DNA of 64,000 nucleotides, from NCBI RefSeq assembly GCF_041260155.1, contig NC_091928.1:42655327-42719326 (forward strand). Direction: 5' to 3'. A program made the position numbers and the translations under genes. Position 1 is the stretch's first letter, and each line of letters begins with the position of its first letter. The notes beneath the pieces were generated by a model. It worked only from the letters and a program-made list of their open reading frames with translations. It was not told where the DNA came from and made no database searches. Positions 10,901 through 22,949 of the stretch are shown piece after piece. This DNA comes from Ptychodera flava (taxonomy: Eukaryota > Hemichordata > Enteropneusta > Ptychoderidae).

Positions 10901-13900
10901 CATGAAATTGCAGCAGCTCGAGCACCCACTAACCCATTCTTTACTAATCAGGGAGGATTTGGGGCATCGCAGCAAATTTATTTTCATGCCTCTAAAAAAT
11001 AATATTTTTTTCACTCTATACTTCCATGGCAATTTCGTTTTCATATTAGAAAAAAACATAATTTGCTTTACGACGATCCTCCAGCCCCTCCCGAAAAATG
11101 TCATATGCTTATTAAGACCCTATCTCACAGGTAGCTAGTAAACTGTTGGCAAGCTGATTGTCTACAAGAACTAATCTTGACAAGACAACAATTTAAAGTC
11201 TTAAATATTTCCACAATGATTTTCATTTCTACCCTATCCCTCAGGGGTCAGTAATTATTTATGGCAGATCTACTAAGGTCTCACTTCGTCTGTGATTCAC
11301 TATGACCTGTTGTTTATGTACGTTGTGTACATTAAAGTTCAGCTTCCCTTGTTGACCCCTTAGGTTTGTATGCAATAGCATGATTCTATGTTACCGTTAT
11401 TTAGTTTGTTTATGTACGGTTTTGGAAATAAGAGCGCTAAGGATACCAGCATTACTTTTTAATTATTTTCTATTCATGACATGTGTTGTTCTCTTTTACA
11501 AACAGCAAGCACATTGTGAGGAACATCTACCAGTTTTGCTTGAAAAATATAATCTCTACGACCGAGAAGGGTGTATCAAGTCAAGCTGAGCCTGAAGCTT
11601 CACCAAATATGATTGACAGAAAAAGTGATTAATCAATAAATGTTTCTTGGATAAATGGCAAAGGCCTACAACAATGCTAATTGGGTCATACGGAATGACT
11701 GGCCATACTTAATGTCACGTGGCGCTTTATCAACATTACTTGCTAAACTGTCGGGTTTGTTTAAGGTTATTTGAAGTGGTCGCGGATATGAATCGCAGGC
11801 CATTAAATGTCAATATAACAACCTTGACGAATCTGAGTGTTCAGATGCCCCTAGAATATCATAAAGAATAGGCATTTATGTTTCAGCTGCGTTACACCCC
11901 ACATCTAGACCTAACTCAAATGTATTGATTGTTCTGAACTGTATATATGAAAAGTGTGACTTTTACAGGTCAAACACGGTGAAACAACATTGAATTTAAG
12001 GTTCTAGGGCTCAAAGATATATTCAACATTATATAGCGTGACAGTTATTATGGCCGGGGAAGGGTCGGCAAATTCTTCCTTTGCATCAATCAAAATGAGT
12101 GAACCCCTTCCTACTCACTACACCAAAAATTAAAAACCCTCCTTTTAAGATGACAAAAATTTCATGACCCTTCCCCAACATTGCTTGGTTAAAGCTACAT
12201 TCACAAACACCCGTGGAGGGGGCAATAGAATCCCCCAAAAATTCTCAGATTTGTTCAAATGATTCCCCCTCACAAACTCACGATAAGCTCAAATGTTCCC
12301 TTCTGACTTGCTATAATTTGAAATCCCCCTTCTAAAGGATTGGGCAGAAATTACAGATGGGTCGTATTTTTGTGCATGAAATTTCATGCTTGCCTTTTGG
12401 GAAGGGTCACCATTTTTGCGCAACTATTAGAAGGCAAAGTATGGCCATTGCGGTGCTTAGTCCTAAAATATCAAATCATGATACATGGGAGTCTATTGGG
12501 CAAGCTAATAAAATTTCTTCCGAAAAAAAAGCTATATCTGTGTATTTAAATGTTTGATAATTTATGTAAATGTATTTTGCTTGAAGTGGCGATAAAAGTG
12601 CATGTGTGTACAGAAAAATTGACATTTGCATGTCATTGATAATGTTGATTAACGATATTTTTTAAAAACTAGCAATATGTATGCATTTATATAAATTTGA
12701 CATAATAAATGTACTTGATTGGAATAGGGTGGTGATGACTCGTATGTGTACAAAATTTTAATTTCACCAAAAATGTTCATCCACTATATATGAGAATCCT
12801 TGGACAAAACTGTGAAATAACGTTTTTCCGATGTAAAATTGGCTATACTTGTGCATATATAGACCTTGGATAATTGATAAAATTGCACTTGACAGGGGCT
12901 TATATGTTCAAGAAATGTGGATCCAATATGCATGGCATTCTATGAGAAAATCATGAATATTTTTTCCAATATAAAACTAGCAAAATCGGTGAATTTTTGT
13001 CGTTTGATAATTGAAACAAATGTACTTGAATGTACTTGAAAATGTACTGGAATGGAATAGGGTGGTTTCAACCCGTATATTTGTACAAGAAATTTGATTA
13101 TGTGTTTGACACTTGATACAAATGTACTTGTTTCAAATAGGGTGTTTGAAAGTACAGATATGGAAAACGATCATTGTAATTATTGGAATTTCACCTAAAA
13201 AGTATTATTTCACTTTTCATGGTAGTCTACAAGTGAACTGTTTAATATTTTCCTTGACAAAACTTGCTATATCTCCAATACGTAAGTAATTCAGCGTGTT
13301 CATTTTTAGCCGGATGCCGGCCAAATTGACCGGCTAGTTCCGTATTTGGCCGGCTACTTTTCAGCACTGTTTCGCTCTCTAGCCCCGAAATTCTGGTTTT
13401 GATAACAATATTTTGATTTTTTGGTGGTCTTGCAAGCTTGAAATAATATTTCAGAAGTGCCGATGGGGCTATATGTAGTTTAGCAATTTACGCGGTAAAC
13501 TTGTTGCTATCACTGTAGTACTGCGATCAGTGAACGTGTTGTACTATATATTGGGAATCACTCTCGAGGTCAACCCTGCTTTCACGATCACAGCCCGAAT
13601 TATTCCGACGTTCACATCGGGTATAGCCGAACATCGGACTAACATACAAGTACGTAATACCCACGAATAGCCGACCATTTCCAAATGAAGCCGACGTTAT
13701 TTCGCTCAAACGCAGACGAGAAAGCCGACGCTGGAGAGCTTTGGTTTTCTGCGTAAGAATATAGCCTTGTCTGATGGTAGGTTTTTGATCAAATCTAAAG
13801 AGACCAAAGGTTACTGAGTCTCATTTTTCATACTTTTGAAACACCCTGTCAATCCATCCATGGTCGATCACGATGTCAATATTCAACTCAAATCAAGTCG

Positions 13901-15705
13901 ATCGACAATGCGTTTTGTGGAGGGGCCGTTGTTGTGTGCATCGTGGAAGAGAAAGTCGACGCTTGAAAACTTTGATTTGCTACGTTTGTCTGTTGGTTTT
14001 GGGGGGTTTGAGATCAAATCTAATAACAAAAAATTACTTGGTCTCAGTTTTCATATCTTTGAAAAGCTACGTCGATCACAGTGTCAAATTTCAGGTCGAT
14101 CAATATTGCGTTCCGTGTACTGTGTTACCGTATTTGACTGCCGGTGCTTTGTACACATGCGGTGTAGTACAGGTTGGCGTTCGGTGTCGTTAGTTTGGGA
14201 TTTTATCAAACATGAACACTGAAATTTAGCCCTCTTTTTCAATTATATTCAACATCACCAAAAAAAATTCAATAATCAGCTCACGGATTCATTTTATTTT
14301 AAATTTAATAGTAAAGTGAATTGAAATCACTGAAAATTGTGTTCCTATCCAACATTTCATTGAATTGAATTAACTGTTTGATTTTACTGTATCTTCAGTC
14401 AAGTTTATTTAAATCAGTAAAAACTTTGTACAGCCAGACTGGTCAGGATTCCAGCGGATCGTTTTCTGGGTTGTGAAAACCCCTATCTAAGATGTATTTC
14501 AAAATGGGTTTTTTTCCCAGTCATGGGCTAAATATAATTCCACACAACAGTCTGGTGAAATTTTGCTATTATCCTTGGCAACTGAATGCAGTTGACAGGC
14601 CCGAGTGATATCAAATCAATTTTTCTGATGTTTTTTTTAAAACTTTATCACACGGAAACATGTTGTAATTGATTTTGATACTGATTATTCAGTATGCTGA
14701 AATGGCTTTTCATACAGTACAAGAATGCATGAAATTACTCCAAAATATCTTAAAATTTAAAAAAATTCTTGTACACAGGGGAGAGACCCCCTCCCTGAAA
14801 CCCTCCCCTGTGTGTATGTTGAAATAGCCTTTCATACACTGTATAAGAATGCATAAAATTGCTAAGAAATGTCTCCAAATTGAAAAAAAATACTTAACAC
14901 CCACCCACCCGCCCAGGAAACCTGGTTGCACGCAGAAGCTAACCGCCTACTTTTCTAAATTTTCCGCCTACTTCAAAAATTTTTGAGAACCCTGATTAAT
15001 AGGAATTTTTCATTGCCCTCAGCGAGCTCAATTTACAAGAAGACAAGCCTCAGAGTTGCAAAGGCAAGATGTTCATGACACATATAATTAAACATTTATT
15101 CAGATTTACAGCTAAACTGAAGTGAAATCATGCAGCGAATCATTTTTTATTTCTAAGAATATTTTTGAACACTGAAACTGCTTTTTGACTAACTGGGTAC
15201 TTATGACAATCAAGTGACCCCCTCTCCTCTGTGCATGACCTCCCCCTTGTAGCTTTCAAATTTAATGTGACCCTCCCTGGATATTGTCGGCCCATCCGTA
15301 CGAATTCGTCTTTTTCGGACTTTTGAATGCTTGTCAGTCACAAAGTATGGAGGCAAATCACTACCAAAATACGATTACTTGACTGATTACGATTTCTGAC
15401 AAGGGTAAAATCCTGTGAGCTGCAACAATTGTAGTCCCGACAAAAGCAGTCAACACGAAAAACGCCATCTAGCCCGGCTCCACGCAAGGGCTATAATTAT
15501 TGCAGCTTTAATAACAACCGATAGTCCAGCTCTTTAGTACATACATACCTTTGCGTCCCGTCTGCTTCTCCTTACTATGCATAAGTAGCCTGCAGTCTTC
15601 AGTGAAGTGTTCACTGTATGATTTGAAATCTCCAGACTCATACAGAGCCATCAGTTTGGCATACGTTTCGGTGAGAACAGTGCGAATGTCAGCTGAATCG
15701 TCCAT
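7997..15705 (-). CDS. SnoaL-like / DUF4440 (NTF2-like fold) protein, copy 1 (two exons)
   Basis: Exon 1 is 15549-15705 and exon 2 is 7997-8235, giving 131 residues. Exon 1 ends AAAG|GTATGT; exon 2 follows CTCTAG; the intron is phase 1. Exon 1 supplies the helical start and the small-domain pattern Tyr-Glu-Ser-Gly-Asp ... Tyr-Ser-Glu-His-Phe-Thr-Glu-Asp-Cys. Exon 2 supplies GFGDLAY, a GKFLLIWKK strand and the Tyr-Tyr-Ile-His-Val-Asp end, in the order of DUF4440 proteins (compare bacterial GDLAYE ... GKYLVVWK ... RDIW). It has no signal peptide or membrane segment, so it is probably cytosolic. This is the most divergent copy (roughly 60-65% identical to copy 5) and the only one keeping Trp in the FLLIWKK strand. 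Its 7.3 kb intron is the longest of the set. Ligand and reaction are unknown. Confidence 0.78.
12340..13290. repeat. Decayed relative of the 180 bp satellite
   Basis: Phrases of the 5.08-6.70 kb satellite return in the same order but diverged: TATGTATGCATTTAT, ATAATAAATGTACTTGATTGG, AATAGGGTGGT, TGTACAAAATTTTAATTTCACC, ATGTTCATCCACTAT and CTATGAGAAAATCATGAATA. About four to five units of irregular length can be followed. It lies inside the long intron of gene copy 1. Confidence 0.7.
14696..14930. repeat. Two-unit tandem duplication (~120 bp)
   Basis: GCTGAAATGGCTTTTCATAC ... AAGAATGCATGAAATTAC at about 14696 recurs as GTTGAAATAGCCTTTCATAC ... AAGAATGCATAAAATTGC at about 14818, each followed by an A-rich stretch and C-rich sequence. 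Non-coding, intronic. Confidence 0.7.
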
Positions 15706-15860
15706 CTTGCTTATGCTGAACTGTCAGTATTGATGACCCAGGAGCTCTGCAGCAATGGACCCTGGACCTAAACAGCGATTTGAGGTGACCCCGGAGCGTG
15801 ATGCCGTTTGCTGACCTTTTCTATTCAAAGGAGTCTGAGGTAAGCGTAGGTCTTAACCAT
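15706..15860 (-). promoter_or_regulatory. Promoter region of copy 1 (TGACC-rich type)
   Basis: The 110 bp upstream of the start codon carry several TGACC motifs (GGTCA on the coding strand), with no evident TATA box. The same layout precedes copies 2 and 3: ...GCTGACC, GTGACCCCGGA, GGACC, TGACC, then the start. GGTCA is the half-site of nuclear receptors, but the spacing here is irregular, so binding is only a suggestion. The homology with copies 2 and 3 continues upstream to about 16000. Confidence 0.5.
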
Positions 15861-16135
15861 ATTACAGATTTCAAGGTCATGTAGAGTTTTGTGAGAATAA
15901 CTCCGCTTATTTGCTTTCCTAATTAAGGATATATGACGTGCTTGACCGAAGTTGACAAACTTTGCAATGCATATTGAACATACAATGGCAATAAAAATTT
16001 CACCTGAACTTGAGCATGCATTTTTCGTTATCGCATTGGAAAGTCATTCGATTAGCGTAAACAAAAATTAAAGCGGTTCACGAGGTTGCATTTACCTATA
16101 TGAATTCATTTTACATTTATGATGTTCAGTGATGT

Positions 16136-17740
16136 TCAGTATTCTTCTTTGAGCGTGGAATATGTACCGCAGCTGTATGCCAGGTCTCCAAACCCAGCTG
16201 CCTCTTTTAGTGTGATAGCCATCTTGGCAGTACCACTGGTCTTCATAGACTGTACGGTATCCTCAATAACTGGAGAGGAACCAAATTTATTCTTATAAAA
16301 CAGCAATAAAATATGATGGTTGCATGAAAAGATGTTGAACTTGAAAAATACCACTCTTCTGATGATAAACTTGAGGCAAAGTTATTTTTATTATTATTGA
16401 TTCTTTATTTCTAACAATGATTACAGGATTGGGAGAAAAGAATGATACAAAAATGGTGACATCAAGAAATACGTATTGAATACTGCTTGTAATAAGTAAA
16501 CTTGTGATCTGTGTGGTACCGACGGTAGCAAAAGAAACCAAAAAAAAACTAACGACACATAGCCTGTTTTCGTGTCTGGCGATAATACAAACCTTTTCAA
16601 TCAAAATATCTTTTTTCATTAAAATAGCCCGAAAGTGATGAAAGCAACAAAAGAATCGACAGTGGTCAGTATTTTAGGGTCTGAAGTGTCAAAAGGCCGT
16701 CACACTGTTTAATAATTTCTACACGGTATATACTTGTTATATATACAGTCACTGTCAACTCAATGTATCTGTTTCGCCCAGGTGGTGCGTTCGAGTTTTA
16801 CTGTATGCCACCTGCATGATCTGGAATGAAACAGTGTAACTGAATATTTTCAATTTCGATTTCATTGCTATGCTGACCAATTGCCTCCGTGCTGTTTGGA
16901 TGACGAAGGTTGCCTGCATTATTTCTTGAGATCCGTATCTCACTAGTACAAATGTGTAAGCTTTCAAAACACCTGACATCACTTCTTAATACAAGTCCTC
17001 ACAACTGAATGGATAATTCTCCGTGTTCAACTGTCTTCAAGGCGGAGTAAAGACTGCACAATCATGTAACATGCGTTCTACGCAGTACTTACAGACTTAC
17101 TGAGAAGAACTCAAATTTAGTAATCGTTTTAAATAGCAATGTATTTAACGGTCAAACATTAAAGAACATTTTAAGTTTTGCGCGATGGTCGGCGAAACGT
17201 TAATCGGTTTCAAGATAAGCGAGGACCTCCGGATGGAGAATTAGAATTGCTCTGTGATTGTCAGTGAAACAATAATTATAAAATTGTTGACAAAGATCGC
17301 TTCTTATTTTTCAATTCATCTTTAATGATTCTTGCCCTTCAAATGACAGTCAGTCGGTTGTACTTTGATATTGGTTTCCCAAAACTTGGTGTCATAGGTC
17401 GAGTAGTTCTTTCGAGAACCTCCTGCAAAGTTCAACTCAGTGAACTTGACATAAATTGAATAATCCCAACTGCTGCTGTCACTGGTCAGGTAGTTCTTCG
17501 CCAACCTTCAGCAAAGTTCAACTCGGTTAAGTTTAAATAAATTGCACGATCACACCCGCTGATCCTCTGTGGTCTATGCTTACCTTTGCGCCCTTTCTGC
17601 ATCTCCATACCGGGTAACAGTAGCCTATAGTCTTCAGTGTAGTGTTCACTATATGACTTTACATCTCCAGACTTAAACAGATCCATAATTCAGGCATACT
17701 TTTCCGTGAGAATAGTACTGATGTCAGCTGACTCGGCCAT
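16136..17740 (-). pseudogene. SnoaL-like / DUF4440 gene copy 2, broken
   Basis: Exon 1 is 17584-17740 and the remaining part of exon 2 is 16136-16269. Both splice sites are intact (AAAG|GTAAGC and CTCCAG|TT) and the intron is only 1.3 kb. Two defects are visible: an in-frame TGA at codon 17, where the other copies have Lys or its neighbour, and loss of the last third of exon 2. After ...Gly-Thr-Tyr-Ser-Thr-Leu-Lys-Glu the family sequence stops and the next DNA belongs to the upstream region of copy 1. The strand for the GKFL...Asp-Cys end is missing, so a stable fold is unlikely. Restart at the Met at codon 19 is possible but would still give a truncated protein. Confidence 0.8.
16270..17583 (-). 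other. Intron of pseudogene copy 2
   Basis: Homologous over much of its length to the intron of copy 3 (compare 16540-17300 with 21680-22400, including TGTCTGGCGATA and the GTTGACAAAG segment). The exon-proximal end holds a short internal duplication: AACCT(T/C)C(T/A)GCAAAGTTCAACTC occurs at about 17420 and again at about 17505. Confidence 0.65.
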
Positions 17741-17880
17741 CTTGATTCTGCTGAAATTTCATTAGGTAATGACCCTGGACCCTGCAGGACACTGGACCTG
17801 TGCAGTGAATTGAAGTGACCCATTTGTTGACCTTTAGTTTCCTTTCATCAAAAGGAGTGCGAGGTAAGCATAGGTCTTGA
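17741..17880 (-). promoter_or_regulatory. Promoter region of pseudogene copy 2 (TGACC-rich type)
   Basis: Aligns with the upstream regions of copies 1 and 3: TGACCCTGGACC near 17769, GAAGTGACCC near 17814 and GTTGACCTTT near 17827. Homology to the copy 1 upstream region continues through AGGTAAGCATAGGTCTTGACC (about 17850). Confidence 0.5.
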
Positions 17881-19071
17881 CCGATTTAGTAAATCAAGAC
17901 TCGTGGTACATAATAGAGTTTAGCAATATTCCTCTCTATTCCAGGCGACGCAGTTTAGCTCAAGTGTGTGGATATGTAAACTAATATCATACAGCCAATA
18001 TTATACCGATTTTGTCCGTTTTTGCCTGTCTGTGTCTGTGTCTGTGTCTGTCTGTCTTTCTGTCTATCTGTGAGCACGATATCTCACAAATCCCTTTTGG
18101 CCGCAATTAACTCTTGTACATAGGTTTTTGTTTGTGAATGGCAAGAACTGGTTAGATTTTGTGGCTTACATAATTTGCACAAAAATTGTTACGAAATATA
18201 CTTCTAGAATGAAAATATCCTATCTCCTAAATTGTTTTGCAGATTTTTACCAAGAACAATATGACAGAAACGAAGATCATGTAGATGATTTATGAGAATG
18301 ACTCTGCTTATTTGCTTCCCTGGTTAGGGACATATCGCTTTTTTGACTCGATCAAAGTTGATAAAACTTCTGGTATTAAAAATACTAGGATATAACAATA
18401 ATGACAGTCAGTAAGCATCTTGCATAAGCTAATTACTTATATACATATTGAATGAGCTTTATTAGTTGAAGTCATGTTGCAGTTTTACTTCTTGTAGTAA
18501 CTCATTTATATGTATTATGACCTTTACCGATACTATTCACATAGGTGATACATCGATGAGGAAGTTGTGAAAGACGTTTAGCATTTTAATCACCCATTTG
18601 TATATAATTTAATAACCTTCACTGGCTCCATATAAAGTTCTCTCTCTTACTGTCATATTCTTTAATAAGCAGAAGTTACTTGTTTTTCTTATATTTAATG
18701 CATTTTTATTGTCAGACGATTCAAAAGGAACGAAGTGACTTGTTACCCTGAGCTTCCGATGTGGAATTACCCTAAGTGGTCTTTTTGAACTATAATGGTT
18801 AACCTAAAGGGTCTTTATGAATGAAATGCATAAAGGCAATGCAGAGGAAAAGATCACCCGGAGTTGACCTTTCTGAAAAGCAGTTTTTTGTTTTTTCCCT
18901 CCCATTCAGGACTCCGTTATTTTACTCATAAAATTGTTGGTTTGACCTTGGCCTTAAAATAAAGGGCATGTCTTCAACATTCTCACAAACACACAAACAC
19001 TACAGACTAACAAAGTGTTTTTTGGATAGTTTATGGTAAATCTGGTTCACCTAAAGGTGAATCAATTTATT
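17881..19071. other. Spacer between copies 2 and 3; duplicated blocks, no gene
   Basis: The stretch at about 18000-18360 repeats, diverged, at about 23470-23830 (GGCAAGAACTGGTT, then GGGACATAT...). A TGTCTGTG simple repeat lies at about 18006-18072. The part at about 18830-19070 matches the tail of the cysteine-rich relic found in the three later units (AATGCAGAGGA, GGAGTTGACCTTTC, CTTAAAATAAAGGGC), so copy 3 once had the same convergent neighbour. Confidence 0.65.
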
Positions 19072-19095
19072 TAGGATTAGATTACATTGTTGCAG
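19072..19095 (-). promoter_or_regulatory. Conserved 3' flank block, copy 3
   Basis: The minus strand reads CTGCAACAATGTAATCTAAT about 80 bp past the stop codon, matching the block behind copies 1, 4, 5 and 6. Confidence 0.45.
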
Positions 19096-19173
19096 ATATA
19101 TTCAAGTCATTGGAAGCATAGATCTCTTCTCACACGATTCTGGATAGTGACATCACATTCAACTTTCCTTCAT

Positions 19174-22100
19174 TCAGGGTTTCCTGCTGTCTCGATTACT
19201 ATTGCCGCAATCAATATGTATGTAGTAATTGCCATTTATTTTCTTTAAGATGGCGAGAAACTTTCCGGCATTTATAAGCGATCCATCGTCTTTGAGCGTT
19301 GAAATTGTACCGCAGCTGTACGCCAGGTCCCCAAAGCCAGCTGCCTCTTTTTGGGTGATAGCCACCTTAGCAATACCACTGGTCTTCATTGACTGGAGGA
19401 TGTCGTAAATAGCTGGAGAGGAACACAATTTTTTTTTTATGAAACAGCACAGCGGTAATGCGATGGTTGTTTGAAAAGATGTTGGTTTAGAAAGACACCA
19501 CTCTTCTAATACTTAACTTGTTGAGCCAATTTTGATTATCCACTTATAAGGTGTAAACTTGTGATCTTATACCTGGTAGTACCGACAGTAGAGACGTAAA
19601 GAAAAAATACCGTCAATGACGCTGTACCTTCTCTAATGTGTGGCCAGGTCAGGTAATTGGTTGTTGGCATGGAGTTGTTGGTAAATAGTTGATGATGTAG
19701 GGGCATGAGGTGGGATATGGACCCAAAGAACCAAAAGATGATTAAATACATCAATCATCTAAGCTACAGTATAAACTGCCTAAAGATAGTTCAATGTGGA
19801 AAAAAGTTAAATAATTCAGAAATAAGAATTAACAGTCCAAAATAGTAATGACGCACTTCCTTATTGACCTGAGTGCGTGTGAAATACACAACCTGGCATC
19901 TGTAAATTAAATGTATACCAAGTGATCATTTCAAGTCACTTTTAACTGTTTTTAATGGATTTTCCAAAGAGTCCTGTGGAAATGATGAAAAACGCTTATC
20001 TGGTCTTGTGTTTGTATAACCTCATGGCTGATAATTGTCATAGTATTGAAAAAAAATTGAAAGTGAAGAAATTACTGTTTTTAATAGGCATATTTTCCTT
20101 GAAATACATGACCGTGTAAAGAATATGTGCTAAAAGTGTTTTAGAGTAAATTTCTTTTCAAAAAATAATTTAATCTGTGACCAAAGGATTTTTATTCTTT
20201 GAGTTTACAAATTCAAACATTGCAATTTGTTCAATCATCTTGTGCAGTGCAAAATTAATGGCAGAATTACAGTCTTTGTGATGTAAAATTATGGGTTGAC
20301 ATCACGATAACTGTTAATCTGTTTGAAGTACTAATATACTATAATTTAAAAAAGAAAAGTTCATGCAGAAACGGTAAAATATATTGTCAGCAATGTAGTG
20401 TTAATTTTGACTTTACATCAAAATATGCCTTTGCTGGATACCAAATATATAGGGCGAAATATTAAAATCAGCCATGTTCAGCAAAATCCACACAACAGCA
20501 TTGAACCTTTTCTAATTTGATTTGATTTGCTTATGTTATCCTTGTATGACAGTCAGTACAATATGGAACTTGAACACAACACAGTGAATAAGTATGCTGT
20601 AAATGAAATGGTGTGGCTGCATCCACATGCAGCAATAGGAGTGCCTTTGTCTCTCACCCCTCATTTCCAACCTGTCCCATCCCTGAAAAAATAGTTTGGT
20701 CTTATATTTATAATGTTAATAATTTCTGTATTTGTTAAAATGTTCGCATCTCAAAAACTTTTGATCATAAACATTTTCATTGTTTTTTATAGCTGACCAG
20801 TCAGTTAACCTGTTTATTTTGAATATTTGCGCATTTTTCCTCAGTATTTGACATTTTCTGAATACCTTCTTATTCAGTTTGTCATTTTCTATAAGTTTAA
20901 ATGCGCCATTGTGTGGTCAAGCTTTCCACAAGCATCAAATGTGGTACTTCATATAGGAGGGTCTGCCTCTAGAGGGCGGGCATCATGAACAGTGTTTGTT
21001 GGTTAATTCCTCCACGTAAACTTCTGATTGTACTGTAAACATTGAACATGGCCGACGTCCGATTTTCCTGTCTAAAACTTTCACTCATTTTCGTTCATAT
21101 GACTCTGAAACTCCAGGAAACGATTGGGAAGAAAGGGTTATCTTGAAATATTGAGGTACTTGCCGATATTTTGCAAAATTAAATGAGAAAAAATGCAAGG
21201 AAAATGCGGACAGGCTTACACAATGACAGTTTTCAGACTCGGAGGCATATGATCATCTCTGCAGATTATGCAACAGGCCCAGATCACGTGAGGCCATGAG
21301 GGGATATCCACGCAACTCAGTACCAAACACTAGCGCTCACAGAGTGAGCAAACACAAAGTGAGTATCCCTAACGTCAGCTCAGTAGTCTGTAATAGATTG
21401 TAGTCAACTAAGAAACCTTGGAGAAAGGCTTAACACTGTGGCTATGCCGCTAAGTCCCTTTTGATTTTTGTCATAGCTCAAAATCGTTCTCCCACACCTC
21501 AACCTGAGCCATGAACACCCCCACCAGTTTATGATATGACCCATCACAATGGCATGACGTCAACGGATATTGACAGACGGAAGTCTTGACAGACGGAAGT
21601 CTTGACAGCAGCATACTGGTTTTCAACTCTAATACCTTCTCTGTCTATAAATAGACACGAGAAGGTAAAAACGGCACATGGCCTATTTTGGTGTTTGGCG
21701 ATAGCACAATCTTTTTATGAAAATAACCTAAAAGTGCTGAACCCAGCAGTAGACTCGATATTGGGCTGATTTTTTAGGGTATGGAGTGCCAAATAACCAT
21801 CATGTTGTTAATTTTTTAGGAATTACCTGGACAGAGCACAATTTCTACAAAGTATATGCCCGTTGTTATATACAGTCACTGTCAACACAGGGCATCTCTG
21901 AGTTCAAGTTTTACCCTGTGTTATATTAATGAAACGGTCTAACTAAACAAGGCCAGCGCATCGCTTTGCTGATCAGTGCTCTCGCAGTTTTTAAGAAGCA
22001 TTATTTCTCTACATTTCACTTATTAAAATGCATAAGATTTCTTAAAATACATGTCAAAATATAATTCTCGGTGTCAGCTATCCTTGAGGCGGGGTAACGA

Positions 22101-22812
22101 CTGCGAATTTTATATATCAGATATAAATATTATCACATACAAGTATTATACGCAACTCATATAGACTTATTTACCGAGAAGAACTCAACTTTAGTGCTCG
22201 TTTGTTAAGGTAGCTGTGGATCCCAATAGCTTATACATATCAAGATCAAACAAAGTTAAAACAAAGAGCACTTCAAGTTCAGGGGCGAAGGTCGGAGAAA
22301 TGTTAAGAGGTCGCATGACTATCGAGGATACGCGGGTGCAGAATTAGAAATACCCAGTGATTGTCAGTTAAAAATTAAACATAATAATCTGTAAAGAGCG
22401 CTTCAATAGGATTCTTGGCCTTCAAATTGTTTAAGTTATACCATCAAGGCAAAAAGCTGCAATTATTGCAGCGACGATACAAGCAGCAGCGTTACGATGA
22501 TTGGTAACCCTGGTCATATTTTGACAGTGGTTTCCAAACAAGCTGGCGTGATAGCCTGAGCAGTACTTTGGACAACCTGTGGCAAAGTTCAACTCGTTTA
22601 AGTTTACATTAATAGGCACGATCACATTCGCTAATCTTAAGAAGCCAATGCTTACCTTTGCGCCCATTCTGCACCTCCTTACCAGGAAAAAGTAGCCTGC
22701 AGTCTTCAGAGAAGTGTTCACTGTATGATTTGATATCTCCTGACTCATACAGAGCCATCATTTTGGCATACTTTTCGGTGAGAGTAGTGTTGATGTCAGC
22801 TGAATCGGCCAT
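19174..22812 (-). CDS. SnoaL-like / DUF4440 (NTF2-like fold) protein, copy 3 (two exons)
   Basis: Exon 1 is 22656-22812 and exon 2 is 19174-19412, giving 131 residues. Donor is AAAG|GTAAGC, acceptor CTCCAG|CT, intron phase 1, 3.2 kb. The protein has the family landmarks: Tyr-Glu-Ser-Gly-Asp, Tyr-Ser-Glu-His-Phe, Met-Lys-Thr-Ser-Gly, GFGDLAY, Asp-Asp-Gly-Ser-Leu-Ile, GKFLAILKK and Ile-Asp-Cys-Gly-Asn-Ser-Asn. The C-terminus ends Arg-Asp-Ser-Arg-Lys-Pro rather than Gly-Asp-Gly-Lys-Lys-Ala. The open frame extends upstream to an earlier Met near 22941, but the start at 22812 is chosen because all other copies begin Met-Ala-Asp/Glu or Met-Asp-Asp there and the upstream DNA is promoter-like. Probably a cytosolic small-molecule-binding or enzymatic protein; ligand unknown. 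Confidence 0.8.
19413..22655 (-). other. Intron of copy 3 (3.2 kb); no second gene seen
   Basis: Mostly unique AT-rich DNA. A short direct duplication, TTGACAGACGGAAGTC twice, lies at about 21570-21603. A TATAAATA string near 21647 has no gene behind it. From about 21680 to the donor the intron is homologous to that of pseudogene copy 2, showing that copies 2 and 3 share a recent ancestor. Confidence 0.6.
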
Positions 22813-22935
22813 CTTGATTTTGCTGAATTCTAGAGTTTCAGCACTTGATGACCCTAGACCCTTCAGCCCTTGACCCTGGAGCTGTGCAGCCAATTGAAGT
22901 GACCCCGGAATGTGACGCCATTTGCTGACCTCTCC
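22813..22935 (-). promoter_or_regulatory. Promoter region of copy 3 (TGACC-rich type)
   Basis: TGACC motifs (GGTCA on the coding strand) lie at about 22848, 22871, 22900 and 22926, plus a TGACG at about 22913 and a CCAAT at about 22889. The arrangement matches copies 1 and 2. No TATA box is evident. Confidence 0.5.
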
Positions 22936-22949
22936 TTTCATTCAAACGA

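Larger units (their letters stand above)
8236..15548 (-). other. Intron of copy 1 (7.3 kb); repeats, no gene seen
   Basis: The intron holds decayed satellite (12.34-13.29 kb), C-rich low-complexity DNA (12.06-12.33 and 15.2-15.3 kb), a tandem pair at 14.70-14.93 kb and AT-rich unique DNA. The strip 13.3-13.4 kb has repeated GGCCGGCTA/GACCGGCTA motifs. The open frames near 13.5-14.2 kb match nothing I recognise and have no splice context. The exon 1-exon 2 pairing across this distance is inferred from order, orientation and matching splice phase. Confidence 0.6.

Noticed and set aside
18006-18072. TGTCTGTG simple repeat as a possible regulatory or CRISPR-like array
   Set aside because: Plain microsatellite without spacers; similar runs occur near 23480, 25880 and 35510.
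22609-22941. Longer amino-terminus for gene copy 3 starting near 22941
   Set aside because: The other copies start at the Met-Ala-Asp codon; the extra stretch is promoter DNA that is not open in copies 1 and 2.
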